A stretch of 64,000 nt of DNA from Thecamonas trahens ATCC 50062 (Eukaryota; Apusozoa; Apusomonadida; Apusomonadidae): positions 177,105-241,104 of the forward strand of contig NW_013657657.1 of the NCBI RefSeq assembly GCF_000142905.1. The letters run 5' to 3'. The position numbers and the translations under genes are program-made. Numbering within the stretch: the stretch's first letter is position 1; each line of letters begins with the position of its first letter. This document shows, piece by piece, positions 1-11,585 of this stretch. The notes beneath the pieces were generated by a model. It was given only the letters and a program-made list of their open reading frames with translations, did not search any database and was not told where the DNA came from.

Positions 1-48
1 GCCAGAAGGGGGGTTGTGTGGGGGGGGGGGGGAGGGAAGGAGGCGTAC

Positions 49-229
49 CCGGCGGACCATCTCCCTCACGCGGCGCGACATGGGCTTCTCGCCCTCGATG
101 CGCAGGGCCTGGAGGGAGTGGACGAGGGAGACGAGCTGTGTGATTTTGCGCTCTGTGAAGATCTTTGCCTGCGCTGCATACTCTAGCAGCGACATGGTGA
201 GCTGGTACATCGAGGTCCCCAACCCACGG
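49..229 (-). CDS. Partial gene: one exon of an unidentified protein
   Basis: On the minus strand an open exon reads about 60 residues, beginning near a candidate acceptor (AG at 231-230) and ending in a GTACGC donor at 48. It contains Met codons at 210 and 195, so translation could also start at 210. The reading includes MYQLTMSLLEYAAQAKIF followed by a basic stretch, and it is amphipathic and probably helical. The downstream side, towards base 1, is a C-rich intron on the coding strand, and the rest of the gene lies outside the window. The conserved-looking helical composition and the clean phase-0 donor argue that it is coding. I do not recognise the family and assign no function. It could be an internal exon or the first coding exon. 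Confidence 0.45.
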
Positions 230-329
230 CTGGTGGCGGTTGGGCAGGTGAAGGGGCGGAAGAAAGGTGGGGAGGCCGAACGAAAGGAGGGGGGAGGGGA
301 GGGACGGGGGGGGAGGGGGGGGGGACGAA

Positions 330-490
330 CAAACGATTGGGGGAACGATTGAGGGAACGATTGAACGAACGAACGATTGAGGGAACGATTGAACGAACGA
401 ACGATTGAGGGAACGATTAAATGAACGATTGAACGAGCGAACGATTGAGGGAACGATTAAATGAACGATTAAACGAACGATTGAACGGAT
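330..490. repeat. Degenerate GAACGATT minisatellite in a gene-free stretch (211-696)
   Basis: A tandem array is built from GAAC, GATT and GAGG words. The 16-bp core GATTGAGGGAACGATT recurs several times, with variants containing AAATGAACGATT. It lies between the first exon (minus strand) and the DENND1-like gene (plus strand), in a likely divergent promoter or UTR region. The remainder of 211-696 is G-rich on the left and C/CA-rich on the right, with no convincing ORF. Confidence 0.8.
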
Positions 491-696
491 TGGGCACCTG
501 GACGGGCTCGCTCCCTCTGCTCCACACCACCACCACACAGACCCCACACGGCCCGACACGGCTTGACAAGACACAACACGACACACGACACAACACACTC
601 ACCTCATAACCACTCTGCTGCGGCAGTGACAGAGACTCCCCCTCCCCCCTCACCCTCACCCTCGTCCTCCTCCTCCCCCTCCCCCGCCCCCTACCC

Positions 697-2883
697 ATGC
701 GGTCAGAACGGGTGGCAGAGGCCGCCTTCCTCGCCGTCACCAACCCGGCCCACTGGTCGGAGCCGACCGTCCACACCCTCGCCCCGCACTCCCCGCGGTG
801 GACAGGGACTGCAAAGGCTGCTGCAGCCTTTTGCTTTGCCGACACCGCCGATACCGCACTCGCCTGCCTCGCGCCCCGTGCCCGCCACTCGGCCTCCCCC
901 TCGGCTGCCCGCTCGCAGCTGCAGATGCAGCCGGCGGCTCCCACAGGCCTCGCCGCTCCCGGAGCCGATGCCTCTGCCGCAGGCACAGGCTCGACCAGTT
1001 TGTGGACCCGGCTTCATGGCTTTGTCTTTGTGCTGACCACCGGTGATGGCGATCGGCTCTACGGACACGTCCGCCGCTTTGCCGGGCCGTCGGACACTGT
1101 GTACGCCGTGTGCATGCTCTCATATCACCCCACGGTCGCCCTCTTCCGCAAGGTCCTCAAGCTGGCCGAGCGGGTAAAGGGCCATGCTGCACCGAGCGCA
1201 GGCAACTGTCCCGCGCTCGGATCGCTCTTTGACCAGGTCCTTGCTGCCCGCATCACCTCGCCCTCGCTCAAGCTCACTGTCGGCTCGTCGAGCTACACTC
1301 TGCGGCTACCGCGAGCGACGCCCGGGGCCGCGCCGCGGTTTGAGCCATCAGTCGGTGCCCGGCTGGCGTTGCTTGCCGCCCTCGACGCCGACGCCATTGC
1401 CGGCGTCCTGCTCGCTCTCGCCACCGAGCGCCGCATCCTGGTCACAGCCCAGGCGCTGGCCACGCTCTCGTCGTCAATCCTGACCCTCAACGCCTTGCTC
1501 GACCCGCTGCAGTGGCAGCACGTCTTCATCCCGGTCCTGCCACCGTCGCTCTTTGACTACGCCTGCGCACCCATGCCGTGGCTCATGGGCGTCCCCACGT
1601 CGGAGCTCGAGACTATCGCCAAGTACCCGCTAGACGACGTCGTCGTTGTCTACCTCGACCACTCGAGCGTTGTCGACACCGCGGCTGAGCGGGCCGAGCG
1701 CGCCAGCACGTCCAGCTTTGGCGACGACCTCGCTGCTGCCGGTGGCGTCGCACTGCCGAACAAGCCGGCCGCCGCGCTGCGCAAAACATGGTCGGCGCTC
1801 CGCAAGGAGCTTGACGCCGTGGTTCCTGAATCGGCGCAGCGCGAGCTCGCCAATCGGGTCTCGAACGCGTTTATGGCCTTTTGGGTCTCACTCCTCGGCC
1901 CGTTCCGCTCGTGCCTCTTTGTCGACGAGTCGGCCGTCTCCACCGGTCGCCACGCGTCGTCGGCTGTCGTGTTTGACTCTGAGGCGCTCATCGCACAACA
2001 CGAAGAGTCCAAGTCGACCGTCGCCTTTCTTCGCGCTCTTCAGCGGACCCAGATGTTCGAGGAGTTTGGCCGCGAAATCGCAGACCGCGCGGCATCGCGC
2101 CGTCCGCCCAATGCCTTTGAAATCGCCGCCTTTTCCTACAAGCGCGTCTCGCGGTCCAAGCTCGGCAAGGTCTTCTCTGCCCTCCGCCGCGGCGGCGGCT
2201 CGTCGACTTCGGCCCCGGGCTCGCCAGCCGACTCTCCCGCCACGCCGCGGACGCCGACTGGAACCGGTGGCGGTGTCGGCGGAAGCCTTGGCAGCGGCGG
2301 GGGCTTATTCGGCGAGCTCGCCTCGCCGGTTCTCGCGCCCAACCGGGTCACCCGTCGGGTCCGCCTCGACAACCGGGTCAACTGGGACGGCGTCGACTTT
2401 GCCGACATCCACGCCTCATTTGCTCCCCCCGATGCGCCCGACGCGCCCGACCCCGCGCTTGTCAGCCCAGCCCAGCCACACCCGGAGGCAGAGCCCCTCG
2501 CCACCTCTGCTCCGCTCATCGACTTTGCTGCAAGCACTGAGCCTGTGGCAGAGCCCAAGCCGGAACTCCCCAAGCCAGCTCGTCCGCAGGCTGCTGCCGA
2601 TCCGTTTGCTATTTTCGGATCAGAGCTCGCCGCTGCACCCGCACTCGCCGCCGCATCCGCCGCAGCTCCTACCACCGTGCCGGCCGCCACCGCTGATCCG
2701 TTTGCTATGTTTGCAGCCGGACCGTCAGTCTCGGGCAGCCTCGTGCAAGACACGCCGTCGCTGCTCTCGATGTTCGACCCGCTCCACAACGGCGATAGTG
2801 GCAGCGCGACCAAGCCTGGCGCCGCCGCCAATGCGGACGTGCTGGCCAGCAGTGGTGCGAGCACGCCAAGCTTGCTCGACTGA
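697..2883 (+). CDS. DENN-domain Rab guanine-nucleotide exchange factor, DENND1/connecdenn type
   Basis: Single-exon 728-residue protein. The uDENN part includes AAAFCFAD and FVFVLTTGDGDRLYGHVRRF. The core DENN part has the highly characteristic WQHVFIPVLPPSLFDYACAP, then PWLMGV and LDDVVVVYLD. A dDENN-like helical part follows to about residue 480. These motifs match the DENND1 (connecdenn) subfamily, whose animal members activate Rab35 on clathrin-coated and endosomal membranes. The C-terminal 240 residues are low-complexity Pro/Ala but contain DPF motifs at residues 635-637 and 667-669, each followed by a hydrophobic-Phe pair, plus a late FDPL. DPF is the known binding motif for the AP-2 alpha ear. 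The first ATG (697) fits the N-terminal family pattern. The gene ends 38 bp from the convergent RtcB stop. Family assignment is strong; the Rab substrate is inferred. Confidence 0.88.
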   Translation: MRSERVAEAAFLAVTNPAHWSEPTVHTLAPHSPRWTGTAKAAAAFCFADTADTALACLAPRARHSASPSAARSQLQMQPAAPTGLAAPGADASAAGTGSTSLWTRLHGFVFVLTTGDGDRLYGHVRRFAGPSDTVYAVCMLSYHPTVALFRKVLKLAERVKGHAAPSAGNCPALGSLFDQVLAARITSPSLKLTVGSSSYTLRLPRATPGAAPRFEPSVGARLALLAALDADAIAGVLLALATERRILVTAQALATLSSSILTLNALLDPLQWQHVFIPVLPPSLFDYACAPMPWLMGVPTSELETIAKYPLDDVVVVYLDHSSVVDTAAERAERASTSSFGDDLAAAGGVALPNKPAAALRKTWSALRKELDAVVPESAQRELANRVSNAFMAFWVSLLGPFRSCLFVDESAVSTGRHASSAVVFDSEALIAQHEESKSTVAFLRALQRTQMFEEFGREIADRAASRRPPNAFEIAAFSYKRVSRSKLGKVFSALRRGGGSSTSAPGSPADSPATPRTPTGTGGGVGGSLGSGGGLFGELASPVLAPNRVTRRVRLDNRVNWDGVDFADIHASFAPPDAPDAPDPALVSPAQPHPEAEPLATSAPLIDFAASTEPVAEPKPELPKPARPQAAADPFAIFGSELAAAPALAAASAAAPTTVPAATADPFAMFAAGPSVSGSLVQDTPSLLSMFDPLHNGDSGSATKPGAAANADVLASSGASTPSLLD

Positions 2884-2921
2884 CGCTTGTACGGCCATCG
2901 TTTACAGCTGCAGCGGCGGAG

Positions 2922-4604
2922 CTAGCCCTTGATGCAGCAAATAGGGGTGAGCTTGACAGCCTTGCGGCCGATACCCTTCTGGTGGCAGGTCTCGATGACC
3001 GCGTCGATGTCCTTATACGACGAGGTGCACTCCTCGGCAATGAGCTTGGGCGAGGCCACGCGAATGGAGACGTTCTTGGCCGCAAGCTCGTCGAGAACAG
3101 ACTCGTACTTGACCTCGCGGCGGGCCTTGGAGCGTGAGCAGCGGCGGCCGGCGCCGTGGCAGGTCGACCCAAACGTCTCGTCCATGCCCTTTTGTGTCCC
3201 AAGCAGAATGTACGAGGCCGAGCCCATCGAGCCGCCGATGAGGATGGGCTGCCCGATGTAGGTGTAGTCGACCGGGAGCATCGGGTGGCCCGGCGGGAAG
3301 GCACGGGTCGAGCCCTTGCGGTGGACAAGCAGCGTCTTGGGCGTGCCGTCGACAAGGTGCTCCTCCACCTTGGCAATGTTGTGTGAGACGTCGTAAATGA
3401 GCGACATGTCAAGCTCCTGCGGCGACTTGCCAAACACGCTTGCAAAGGCCTGGCGGACGAGGAATGTCATCGACTGGCGGTTGACAAAGGCGTAGTTGGA
3501 GGCGCACGCCATGGCGGCGAGGTAGTCCTGCCCAGCTTGCGAGCCGATGCGAGCGCACGAGAGCTGCTTGTCGTTGACATCGATGCCGTCGTCGCGCATG
3601 GCCTGCTCCATCTCGATCAGCGCGTCAGTCGCCACCTGATGGCCGAGCCCGCGCGAGCCCGAGTGGACCATGACCACGATCTGACCCACGGCGTCAATGC
3701 CCATCTTGGCCGCCCCATCGACGTCGTAGATTTCCTCCACCTTTTGCACCTCCAGGTAGTGGTTGCCGGCGCCGAGCGTCCCGAGCTGCGGCAGACCGCG
3801 CTTCTTGGCCCGCCGCGAGACCTTGGACGGGTCCGCCGCAAGCAGCCGGCCGTACTCCTCGCAGTGCTCCTTGTCCTCGGGCCAGGCGTAGCCCTCGCGG
3901 AGTGACCAGTCGAGGCCCATCTCCAGAACCTCCTCCAGATCGGCCATGGTCATGGGGATGACGCCCTTGGAGCCGACACCGACCGGGATATGGTTGAACA
4001 GCGCTTGCGCTAGCTCTTCTTGGATCGGCCGCACATCCTCCTCACGCAAGTTGGTGCGGATGACCCGAACGCCGCAGTTGATGTCAAAGCCGACGCCTCC
4101 CGGCGAGACCACAGCCTCGGGATCGTCCATGTCAAACGCCGCCACACCGCCGATCGGAAAGCCGTAGCCGGAATGAACGTCTGGCATGGCAAACGAGTAC
4201 CGCACGATTCCCGGCAGCTGCGCCACGTTGGCGATCTAGAACAAGAGGTGGCATTGGGGGGGGGAGGGGAGGGGGAGGTGGTGAGGAGGTGAGCTGGGGT
4301 GGGGATGGGGGATTGTGTGAGGGGGGGGGGGGGAGAGAGAGAGAGAGAGAGAGATCATGCGTACCTGCTTGAGGGCGGGCACAAAGCCGCCGACACCCTT
4401 GGCCGAGGTGTACTGGCGTAGCTCGTCGCCCATGAGCTCACGCAGCTCGTCGTTGACATAGAACCGTCCGGGCACCCGCATGCCCGGCACAAAGCCCTTG
4501 GCAATCTCATACGTGTTGGCGTCGAGCTTCTTGATGTACCCCTCCTGCTCCTCCAGCGAGTACTCGGCAGTCTCATCCATAACCCTTGTGTCCGCCATGG
4601 TCAC
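2922..4604 (-). CDS. RTCB: RtcB/HSPC117 RNA-splicing ligase, two exons
   Basis: Exon 1 runs 4604-4365 (80 codons) and exon 2 runs 4235-2922 (437 residues plus stop), about 517 residues in all, close to the usual 505. The intron (4364-4236) starts GTACGC and ends TTCTAG, is phase 0, and is C-rich with a CT repeat on the sense strand. The family is a GTP/Mn-dependent ligase joining 2',3'-cyclic phosphate to 5'-OH ends in tRNA splicing and, in animals, XBP1 mRNA splicing. Visible hallmarks are [27 protein letters not shown] (metal-binding Cys), [10 protein letters not shown], and STCHGAGR, which holds the His that is guanylylated. The C terminus ([13 protein letters not shown]) also matches. A second in-frame Met at 4598 is an alternative start. 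It converges with the DENND1 gene and diverges from adenylate kinase. Confidence 0.96.
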
Positions 4605-6521
<1,917 letters not shown>

Positions 6522-6771
6522 TCTGCGAGCGGGCGCTGCGCAGCAACCAATTACATACTGTGACCCATGAGTGCGTGGTCGCCACGAACATTGTTTTCGT
6601 GTTGACAGGAGAAGAGGAGGGAAAGCTGGTGACCGCCATGGCCCGTCTCCGATTCGGCCAGTGGGTGAGCGGACATTGCCCATTGCCCATCTTTCGGCCA
6701 TCCACGGGCGGCGGCCGAGTGGCCAGTGGCAGCGGGTAGCGGCAACACACGACTAGCGTTGCAGAGGGCTG

Positions 6772-8454
6772 ATGGCAGACTTCTTCATCGAGGTTGGCAA
6801 CCGGCGCCGGGGAGGGCGGTCTGTTGCGGCCAAGCTGAAGGATCCCCGGAAGCGGAAGCGTGAGGGCGAGGGCTCGGGTGAGGCCCGTAGCCGCGGCGGA
6901 CGGAGCAGGTCATCTGGCGGGCCATCCCGGGGCGGACGGGGCCGGAGCCAGCGGGGTGAGGGGCGCCGCGGGCGGCATGCGGCGGAAGACGAGGCTGTGG
7001 AGTCTCTTTCGGGTGACGAGGAGGGCGGTGGGCGAGGCGGCGACGAGGCCGAGCTGAGCTACTCGGACGACCTGGAGAAGCTAGAGACGCCGGCCCAGAA
7101 GCGGGCCCGGCTCGCCCGGCAGTACATCGAAGCCATGGCCGGGTCCGACGACGACGACGGGAGCGGAAGCGGGAGCGGCGACGATGGGAGCGGAAGCAGA
7201 GGCGGGCGCCGCCACGAGGCTGTGGGCGACAAGCTGTATGAAGCCGCGCTCCGGGCCTCGCATCGGTACCGCCAGGAGGTGGCTGACACGCTTGGCTCCG
7301 GTGGCCTGCCCGATGGCCGCGCCGTCTCGGCCTCGCACGGCAAGCACCGCCTGCCGGTCACCGCCGTCGCTGTGGCCGCCGACGAGAGCGTGGTGTACTC
7401 GGGCTCCAAAGACGGGGCCATTGTGGCCTGGGATCTCGAGTCGGACACCAAGTGGGTGGCGGTGCCTGCGGCCCGGGCGCCACCCAAGGGCCGCAGCCTC
7501 GCGCCGCCGACTGAGCTCGGCGACGGGCACGCTGGCGCGGTGCTCGCGCTTGCCGTGGCGGACAATCCGGCGGTGCTGGCGTCGACGGGGGAGGACGGAA
7601 CGATCCGGATCTGGGACACGCGGGCGCCGCCGCGAACGCTGCTGCCTGCGCTCTCCAACGCGCCGCGGGCACACAAGGGCCCTGTGTATGGCCTCGCCTT
7701 CCGCCATGCGACAGACCAGCTGTTTTCCGGCGGCGTCGACCGTGTGGTCAAGGTCTGGGCCGGGAGCGAGGCAGCGTTTGTCGAGTCGCTCTTTGGGCAC
7801 GAGGCCGCTGTTCACGACATGGACTCGCTCGTCCGTGAGCGGGCCATCTCGGGCTCTGCCGACGGCTCGATCCGAGTGTGGAAGGTGCTCGAGCAGTCGC
7901 AGCTTCTCTTCCGTGCACCCGGCGGTGGCTCGCCGGTCGAGCGCGTCTCGCTCATCAACGAGAACAACTTTGCAGTGGCCACGGTCGACGGCTCGCTCTC
8001 GCTGTTCTCCGTCCACAAGCGACGGGCGCTGACGGTGGTGAAGCATGCGCACGGCGCGCCGCCGTGCAGCCAGCTTCCCGAGTCGCCGCTTCTCCCGCCG
8101 GGCGAGGTGACGCAGCGGTCGACGTGCAACTGGGCGACTGCGCTCGAGTCGGCCAAGTTTACCGATGTCATCGCCTCGGGCTCGGCCACGGGGACGATCA
8201 AGTTCTGGAAGGTCGGCAACCACTGCAAGTCGCTGACGCCTGTTGCCGAGGTTGACACGCCCGGCTTTGTCAACGACCTCGCATGGGCCAGGTCGGGCAA
8301 GTTTGTCGTCGCCGCTGTGGGACGCGAGCACCGCCTCGGCCGCTGGTGGCGCCTGCCCGGCGGCGAGGGCGGCGCGCGCAACCGCGTCTCGCTCATCCGC
8401 GTCGGCATCGACCTCGACGCCGTCACGGTCGGCGAGGAGGAGCCCCTGAACTAA
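6772..8454 (+). CDS. RRP9: U3 snoRNP WD40 protein RRP9 (U3-55K)
   Basis: Single-exon 560-residue protein. The N-terminal 120 residues are Arg/Gly/Ser-rich and then acidic, followed by the conserved helix LETPAQKRARLARQYIEAM, typical of RRP9 just before the propeller. Seven WD40 repeats occupy roughly residues 185-540. Examples are VYSGSKDGAIVAWDLES, STGEDGTIRIWDTR, LFSGGVDRVVKVW and SGSADGSIRVWKV. The end GREHRLGRWWR matches the family C terminus very well. The protein binds the box B/C motif of U3 snoRNA in the nucleolus for 18S rRNA processing. The stop codon overlaps that of the convergent gene at 8451. Assignment is strong because the propeller-end motif is family-specific. Confidence 0.92.
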   Translation: MADFFIEVGNRRRGGRSVAAKLKDPRKRKREGEGSGEARSRGGRSRSSGGPSRGGRGRSQRGEGRRGRHAAEDEAVESLSGDEEGGGRGGDEAELSYSDDLEKLETPAQKRARLARQYIEAMAGSDDDDGSGSGSGDDGSGSRGGRRHEAVGDKLYEAALRASHRYRQEVADTLGSGGLPDGRAVSASHGKHRLPVTAVAVAADESVVYSGSKDGAIVAWDLESDTKWVAVPAARAPPKGRSLAPPTELGDGHAGAVLALAVADNPAVLASTGEDGTIRIWDTRAPPRTLLPALSNAPRAHKGPVYGLAFRHATDQLFSGGVDRVVKVWAGSEAAFVESLFGHEAAVHDMDSLVRERAISGSADGSIRVWKVLEQSQLLFRAPGGGSPVERVSLINENNFAVATVDGSLSLFSVHKRRALTVVKHAHGAPPCSQLPESPLLPPGEVTQRSTCNWATALESAKFTDVIASGSATGTIKFWKVGNHCKSLTPVAEVDTPGFVNDLAWARSGKFVVAAVGREHRLGRWWRLPGGEGGARNRVSLIRVGIDLDAVTVGEEEPLN

Positions 8455-9326
8455 ACGTACGCGTACTCGTACTCGGCAGAAGACGACGAGGCGGCCGAGG
8501 CGGCTGACGACGAAAGCGAGGACGAGGCTCGCCGCCGACGCCGCGTCGGAAGCGAGTCGACGCAAAGCGACTCGCGCAGCAGCGCGTCGCCCTCTAGCAC
8601 ATCAGTCCGCTTGGCAAGGTCCGCCAGCCGCCGCCGCACAAGGTCGTCGAGGTCCAGCAGCCGGTGGGCGATGTCGCGCTCCAACGCGCGCATCCGCGAC
8701 GCCAGCATGGACACCATCCGCACTACGTCCTCCAGCGGATCGTCTGACTCATAGTACCCGCCGAACTCGTCGCCGTACTCGTCGCCGTACTCGTAGCCTC
8801 TGTACTCGTAGTCGTCGTACACTGCAGGAGCCGCCTGAGGCCTTGATTTGCTCTTGGCCTTGCCCCTGCCCTTGCCCTTGGACTTGGCCGCATTGCCACT
8901 GTTCGAGGCATTACTGCTGCTGTCCGAGCCATCATGGCGGGTCTTGGCCTTGGTCTTGGTCTTGCTCTTGGCCTTTCCCCTTCCCTTGCCCTTGGCCTTG
9001 CCCCTTCCCTTGCCCTTGGCCTTGGCCTTAGATTTGGCCTTTGCCCTGCCCTTGCCCTTGGACTTGGCCGCATTGCCGCTGTTCGAGGCATCACTGCTGC
9101 TGTCCGAGCCATCATGGCGGGTCTTGGCCTTGGCCTTGGCCTTGGCCTTGCTCTTGGCCTTGCCCCTGCCCTTGCCCTTGGACTTTGCATCATCACTGCT
9201 GTCCGAGGCATCACCACCGGCGGTACCCCTTCGACGGCCCTTCCCCTTGCCGCCCGCCCTGCTCCTGTCCTTCCCCTTACCCTCTGCCCTGCTCCTGTCC
9301 TTCCCCTTGCCCTTGCCCTTGCCCAT
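8451..9326 (-). CDS. Lys/Gly/Ala-rich internal-repeat protein with acidic Tyr-rich tail, unknown function
   Basis: 291 residues from the ATG at 9326. The first two thirds are low complexity: KGKGRGKAKSK-type basic blocks alternate with Ser/Asp/Asn blocks (DGSDSSSDASNSGNAAKSKG), three imperfect repeats visible in DNA at 8881, 9061 and 9181. Then comes a Tyr/acidic stretch with YEYGDEYGDEFGGYYESDD, a predicted helix with heptad character (LASRMRALERDIAHRLLDLD), an RRRRR patch and a Ser-rich end with EYEYAYV. I do not recognise the family. The basic composition suggests nucleic-acid or chromatin binding, which is only inference. Codon use is GC-rich like its neighbours. It shares its stop with RRP9 (overlapping tail to tail) and is divergent from the BTB gene 305 bp away. 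Confidence 0.6.
   Translation of the reverse strand: MGKGKGKGKDRSRAEGKGKDRSRAGGKGKGRRRGTAGGDASDSSDDAKSKGKGRGKAKSKAKAKAKAKTRHDGSDSSSDASNSGNAAKSKGKGRAKAKSKAKAKGKGRGKAKGKGRGKAKSKTKTKAKTRHDGSDSSSNASNSGNAAKSKGKGRGKAKSKSRPQAAPAVYDDYEYRGYEYGDEYGDEFGGYYESDDPLEDVVRMVSMLASRMRALERDIAHRLLDLDDLVRRRLADLAKRTDVLEGDALLRESLCVDSLPTRRRRRASSSLSSSAASAASSSSAEYEYAYV
8857..9215 (-). repeat. Intragenic Lys-rich coding repeat (about 3 units)
   Basis: The anchor GACTTGGCCGCATTGCC (plus strand) begins at 8881 and 9061, with a degenerate copy at 9181. Unit spacing is 180 then 120 bp, with the difference made up of extra CTTGGC/CTTGCC hexamers. All units stay in one reading frame of the minus-strand gene, consistent with unequal exchange under coding constraint. 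Confidence 0.75.
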
Positions 9327-9631
9327 CCACACGCCCTCCTCCTCACACCAACCCAGTGCAGTGTACCAGTGTGCCCCCCCCACCCCTCCCCTCCCCTCCC
9401 CCCTCCCCTGCCCCCTCCCCCCCCCTCCCCCCGCCACCGGCCCCATTCGCCCGCTCCCTGACACGCCACCCAGCCGTTGGCCACCACCACCACCACCACC
9501 ACCACCACCACTACCACTACCACAGACACCACCACACCACACCACTCCACACACACACACACACACACACACCACTCCACAAACTACCACCTCTGCCACT
9601 GCCACCCCCACATCTGTCACCATACCCCCCC
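9327..9631. other. Divergent intergenic region with CAC and CA microsatellites
   Basis: Lies between the minus-strand Lys-rich gene and the plus-strand BTB gene. It is strongly C-rich, with a (CAC)n run at about 9481-9510 and a (CA)n run at about 9548-9570. The plus frame is open through it, but the polyHis/Pro reading it gives is a composition artefact. Confidence 0.65.
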
Positions 9632-11407
9632 ATGGACCCGCACACCTTGCGCAATGGCCGCCACCACCAACCCGCTCACGGCACCCCGCCTCCACGCTCC
9701 TCGGCTGGTCCGGCTACCTCGACGACGTCAACTACTCCCTCGGCAACACCCTCGGCCACGGCAGGCTCGGACTATCCCTACCCGTCGTCGTACTCGGCTA
9801 GGTACGGAGTGGCGCAGGCGGAGAGTGGCAGCCAGGCCAGGCTAGCGAGCAGTTACACCCTCGCCCACAACCCGCCGCTGCCCCACTCGGCTTCCTCGGC
9901 CAGCGCACATCGCGCCCAGCCGCAATCGCCTGCGGTTGCCTCGTGGTCGGCTCTCCCGGGCTACGTCTCGCCATATGCCACTCGGACTACGCCCGGCTTG
10001 CACATCGGCGGAAGCTATCGTCCCGGCGAGATCCAGGGCCCCACCGCAGCTGGCGCGGGTGCTGGCGCTGGCGCTGGCGACTCGTACCGGGTCCGCGGCA
10101 CCGCGCCGGGCTCACAGCAGCCACTACATCCATCGCCGCTGAAGGAGACTATGCCCAAGCCGTCGCCGTATGCATCGTACTTGGCCAGAAACTACGGCGG
10201 TGGCCAGTCGCTGACGGCCTCGCAGATCGGCGGGGAGCCCATGCGCGACGCTACCGCCGACCAGGCACCGTCCAGTCCTGTGGCCAAGGCTCCGCAGCAC
10301 ACTCCGTTCTACACCTCGCACGCCGGCGAGTGGTCGTCGGCGCCGCCGGCCAAACCGCAGCAGCCGCGCGCCTCCGACGCCATGCTCCGGCCGACACGCA
10401 ACTATGGCGAGTCGAACACCGCCATGCCGCTCTCGGCCTCGGCTCTCGGCGGACCGGCCCTCGCCGTCCGCGACAGCGACGACAGTCCGGCCCCGGCTAG
10501 CCTGGACAAGATCCAGGCAGAGTCGCGGGCGCGAGCAGCGACTGCTAGCCCTGGGCTAGTCGCTTCGCCCGCTGACGTCGATCATACCCGTCGCGAGCGC
10601 TCGCCGTCGCCGATCCGGGCCGAGCCAACGTCCCCGGGCTCGCCCGGCGTCGACGCGTCGTCAGTGGTCGACGGCGATGGGCGTCAGTCGAACCTGCCGC
10701 CGCTGTTTGGCGCCTCCTTCCTCGACGCCGACATGTACGGCCACCCGGAGAAGGTCATTCCGGGCGTGCCCAAGCCGGCCAAGAAGCGCGGCATGCTCGC
10801 ACGGCTGCTCAAGCCCAAGCCCAAGCAGCTGCTCGCGCCAGACGAGAAGATTTTGGTCAAGGCGCAGCCGGACCATGCCGAGTTTCCAGACTTCACCCCG
10901 CTCCATCGTGACATGCGTGAGCTTCTGCTCGACCCTATCTACGCCGATGTCACCTTTTTCGTCCAGGGCCGGCCCATCCGCGCCCACCGTGCCGTCCTCG
11001 CCGCGCGCTCAGCCAAGTTCCGCGAGATGTTTGCCGAGACCGGAGCAACTGAGTTTGAGCTCGACATGTCGCTTGAGGCCTTTACTGCCCTCCTCGCCTT
11101 TGTCTACATCGACCGGACGGAGATCTCCCTGCTACAGGCCATGGAGCTCCTGACGGCTGTCAACCTCTTCGAGCTTGCCGATCTCAAAGCCATGTGCGAG
11201 TCGGTACTTCTCAACAACATTTGCGTCGAGAATGCAGCGTGGATGCTCCAGGGCGCCGTCGAGCACGAGTGCGCTCTTCTCCACGAGGCCTCGCTCAGCT
11301 TTATCGTCGCCCACTTTGACGCCGTCTCCCAGACCGAAGCCTTCCAGGAGCTCGAGCGCGGACCCATTGTCCACGTCATCCGCGCCCGCGCCTCTCGCGG
11401 CAAGTAG
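9632..11407 (+). CDS. BTB/POZ-BACK domain protein with long Ser/Tyr/Pro-rich N terminus
   Basis: 591 residues from the ATG at 9632; the frame is open further upstream but only through repeat sequence. Residues 1-400 are low complexity with recurring RNYG and YASYLARNYGG motifs, probably disordered. A basic patch (KPAKKRGMLARLLKPKPKQ) precedes a clear BTB domain at about 425-530, with YADVTFFVQGRPIRAHRAVL, FREMF and LLAFVYIDRTEI. A BACK-like helical segment follows (LCESVL-type helix, then NICVENAAWMLQGA). BTB domains dimerise and often bind Cullin3 to recruit ubiquitylation substrates, so a CUL3 adaptor is plausible. No kelch or MATH partner domain is present. The DNA is in the same orientation as the following J-domain/F-box gene. 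Confidence 0.8.
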   Translation: MDPHTLRNGRHHQPAHGTPPPRSSAGPATSTTSTTPSATPSATAGSDYPYPSSYSARYGVAQAESGSQARLASSYTLAHNPPLPHSASSASAHRAQPQSPAVASWSALPGYVSPYATRTTPGLHIGGSYRPGEIQGPTAAGAGAGAGAGDSYRVRGTAPGSQQPLHPSPLKETMPKPSPYASYLARNYGGGQSLTASQIGGEPMRDATADQAPSSPVAKAPQHTPFYTSHAGEWSSAPPAKPQQPRASDAMLRPTRNYGESNTAMPLSASALGGPALAVRDSDDSPAPASLDKIQAESRARAATASPGLVASPADVDHTRRERSPSPIRAEPTSPGSPGVDASSVVDGDGRQSNLPPLFGASFLDADMYGHPEKVIPGVPKPAKKRGMLARLLKPKPKQLLAPDEKILVKAQPDHAEFPDFTPLHRDMRELLLDPIYADVTFFVQGRPIRAHRAVLAARSAKFREMFAETGATEFELDMSLEAFTALLAFVYIDRTEISLLQAMELLTAVNLFELADLKAMCESVLLNNICVENAAWMLQGAVEHECALLHEASLSFIVAHFDAVSQTEAFQELERGPIVHVIRARASRGK

Positions 11408-11585
11408 CACCCGCCATCCGCTGTCCTCGTACCCGTCCGTAAAGCACGCCGCTCCCATCCGTCCGTCCTTCCATTCGCCATCCGATGCCGTGCTCCATCG
11501 AACGCCGCGAACTCGTCGAAGCCCGCGCTCACGCCGCTCACCGGCCCACTCGACGCAGCCCAAGCCGCGGCTCCGACCCCCCGCC

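Noticed and set aside
330-490. CRISPR array
   Set aside because: Spacers are absent and units are degenerate; this is a eukaryotic minisatellite.
7081-8565. 494-codon minus-strand ORF within RRP9
   Set aside because: Antisense to clear WD40 repeats; Arg/Ala-rich composition only.
9041-9631. Extra N terminus for the BTB protein
   Set aside because: Pro/Cys/His-rich sequence antisense to the Lys-rich repeat and through CAC/CA repeats; the first sensible ATG is 9632.
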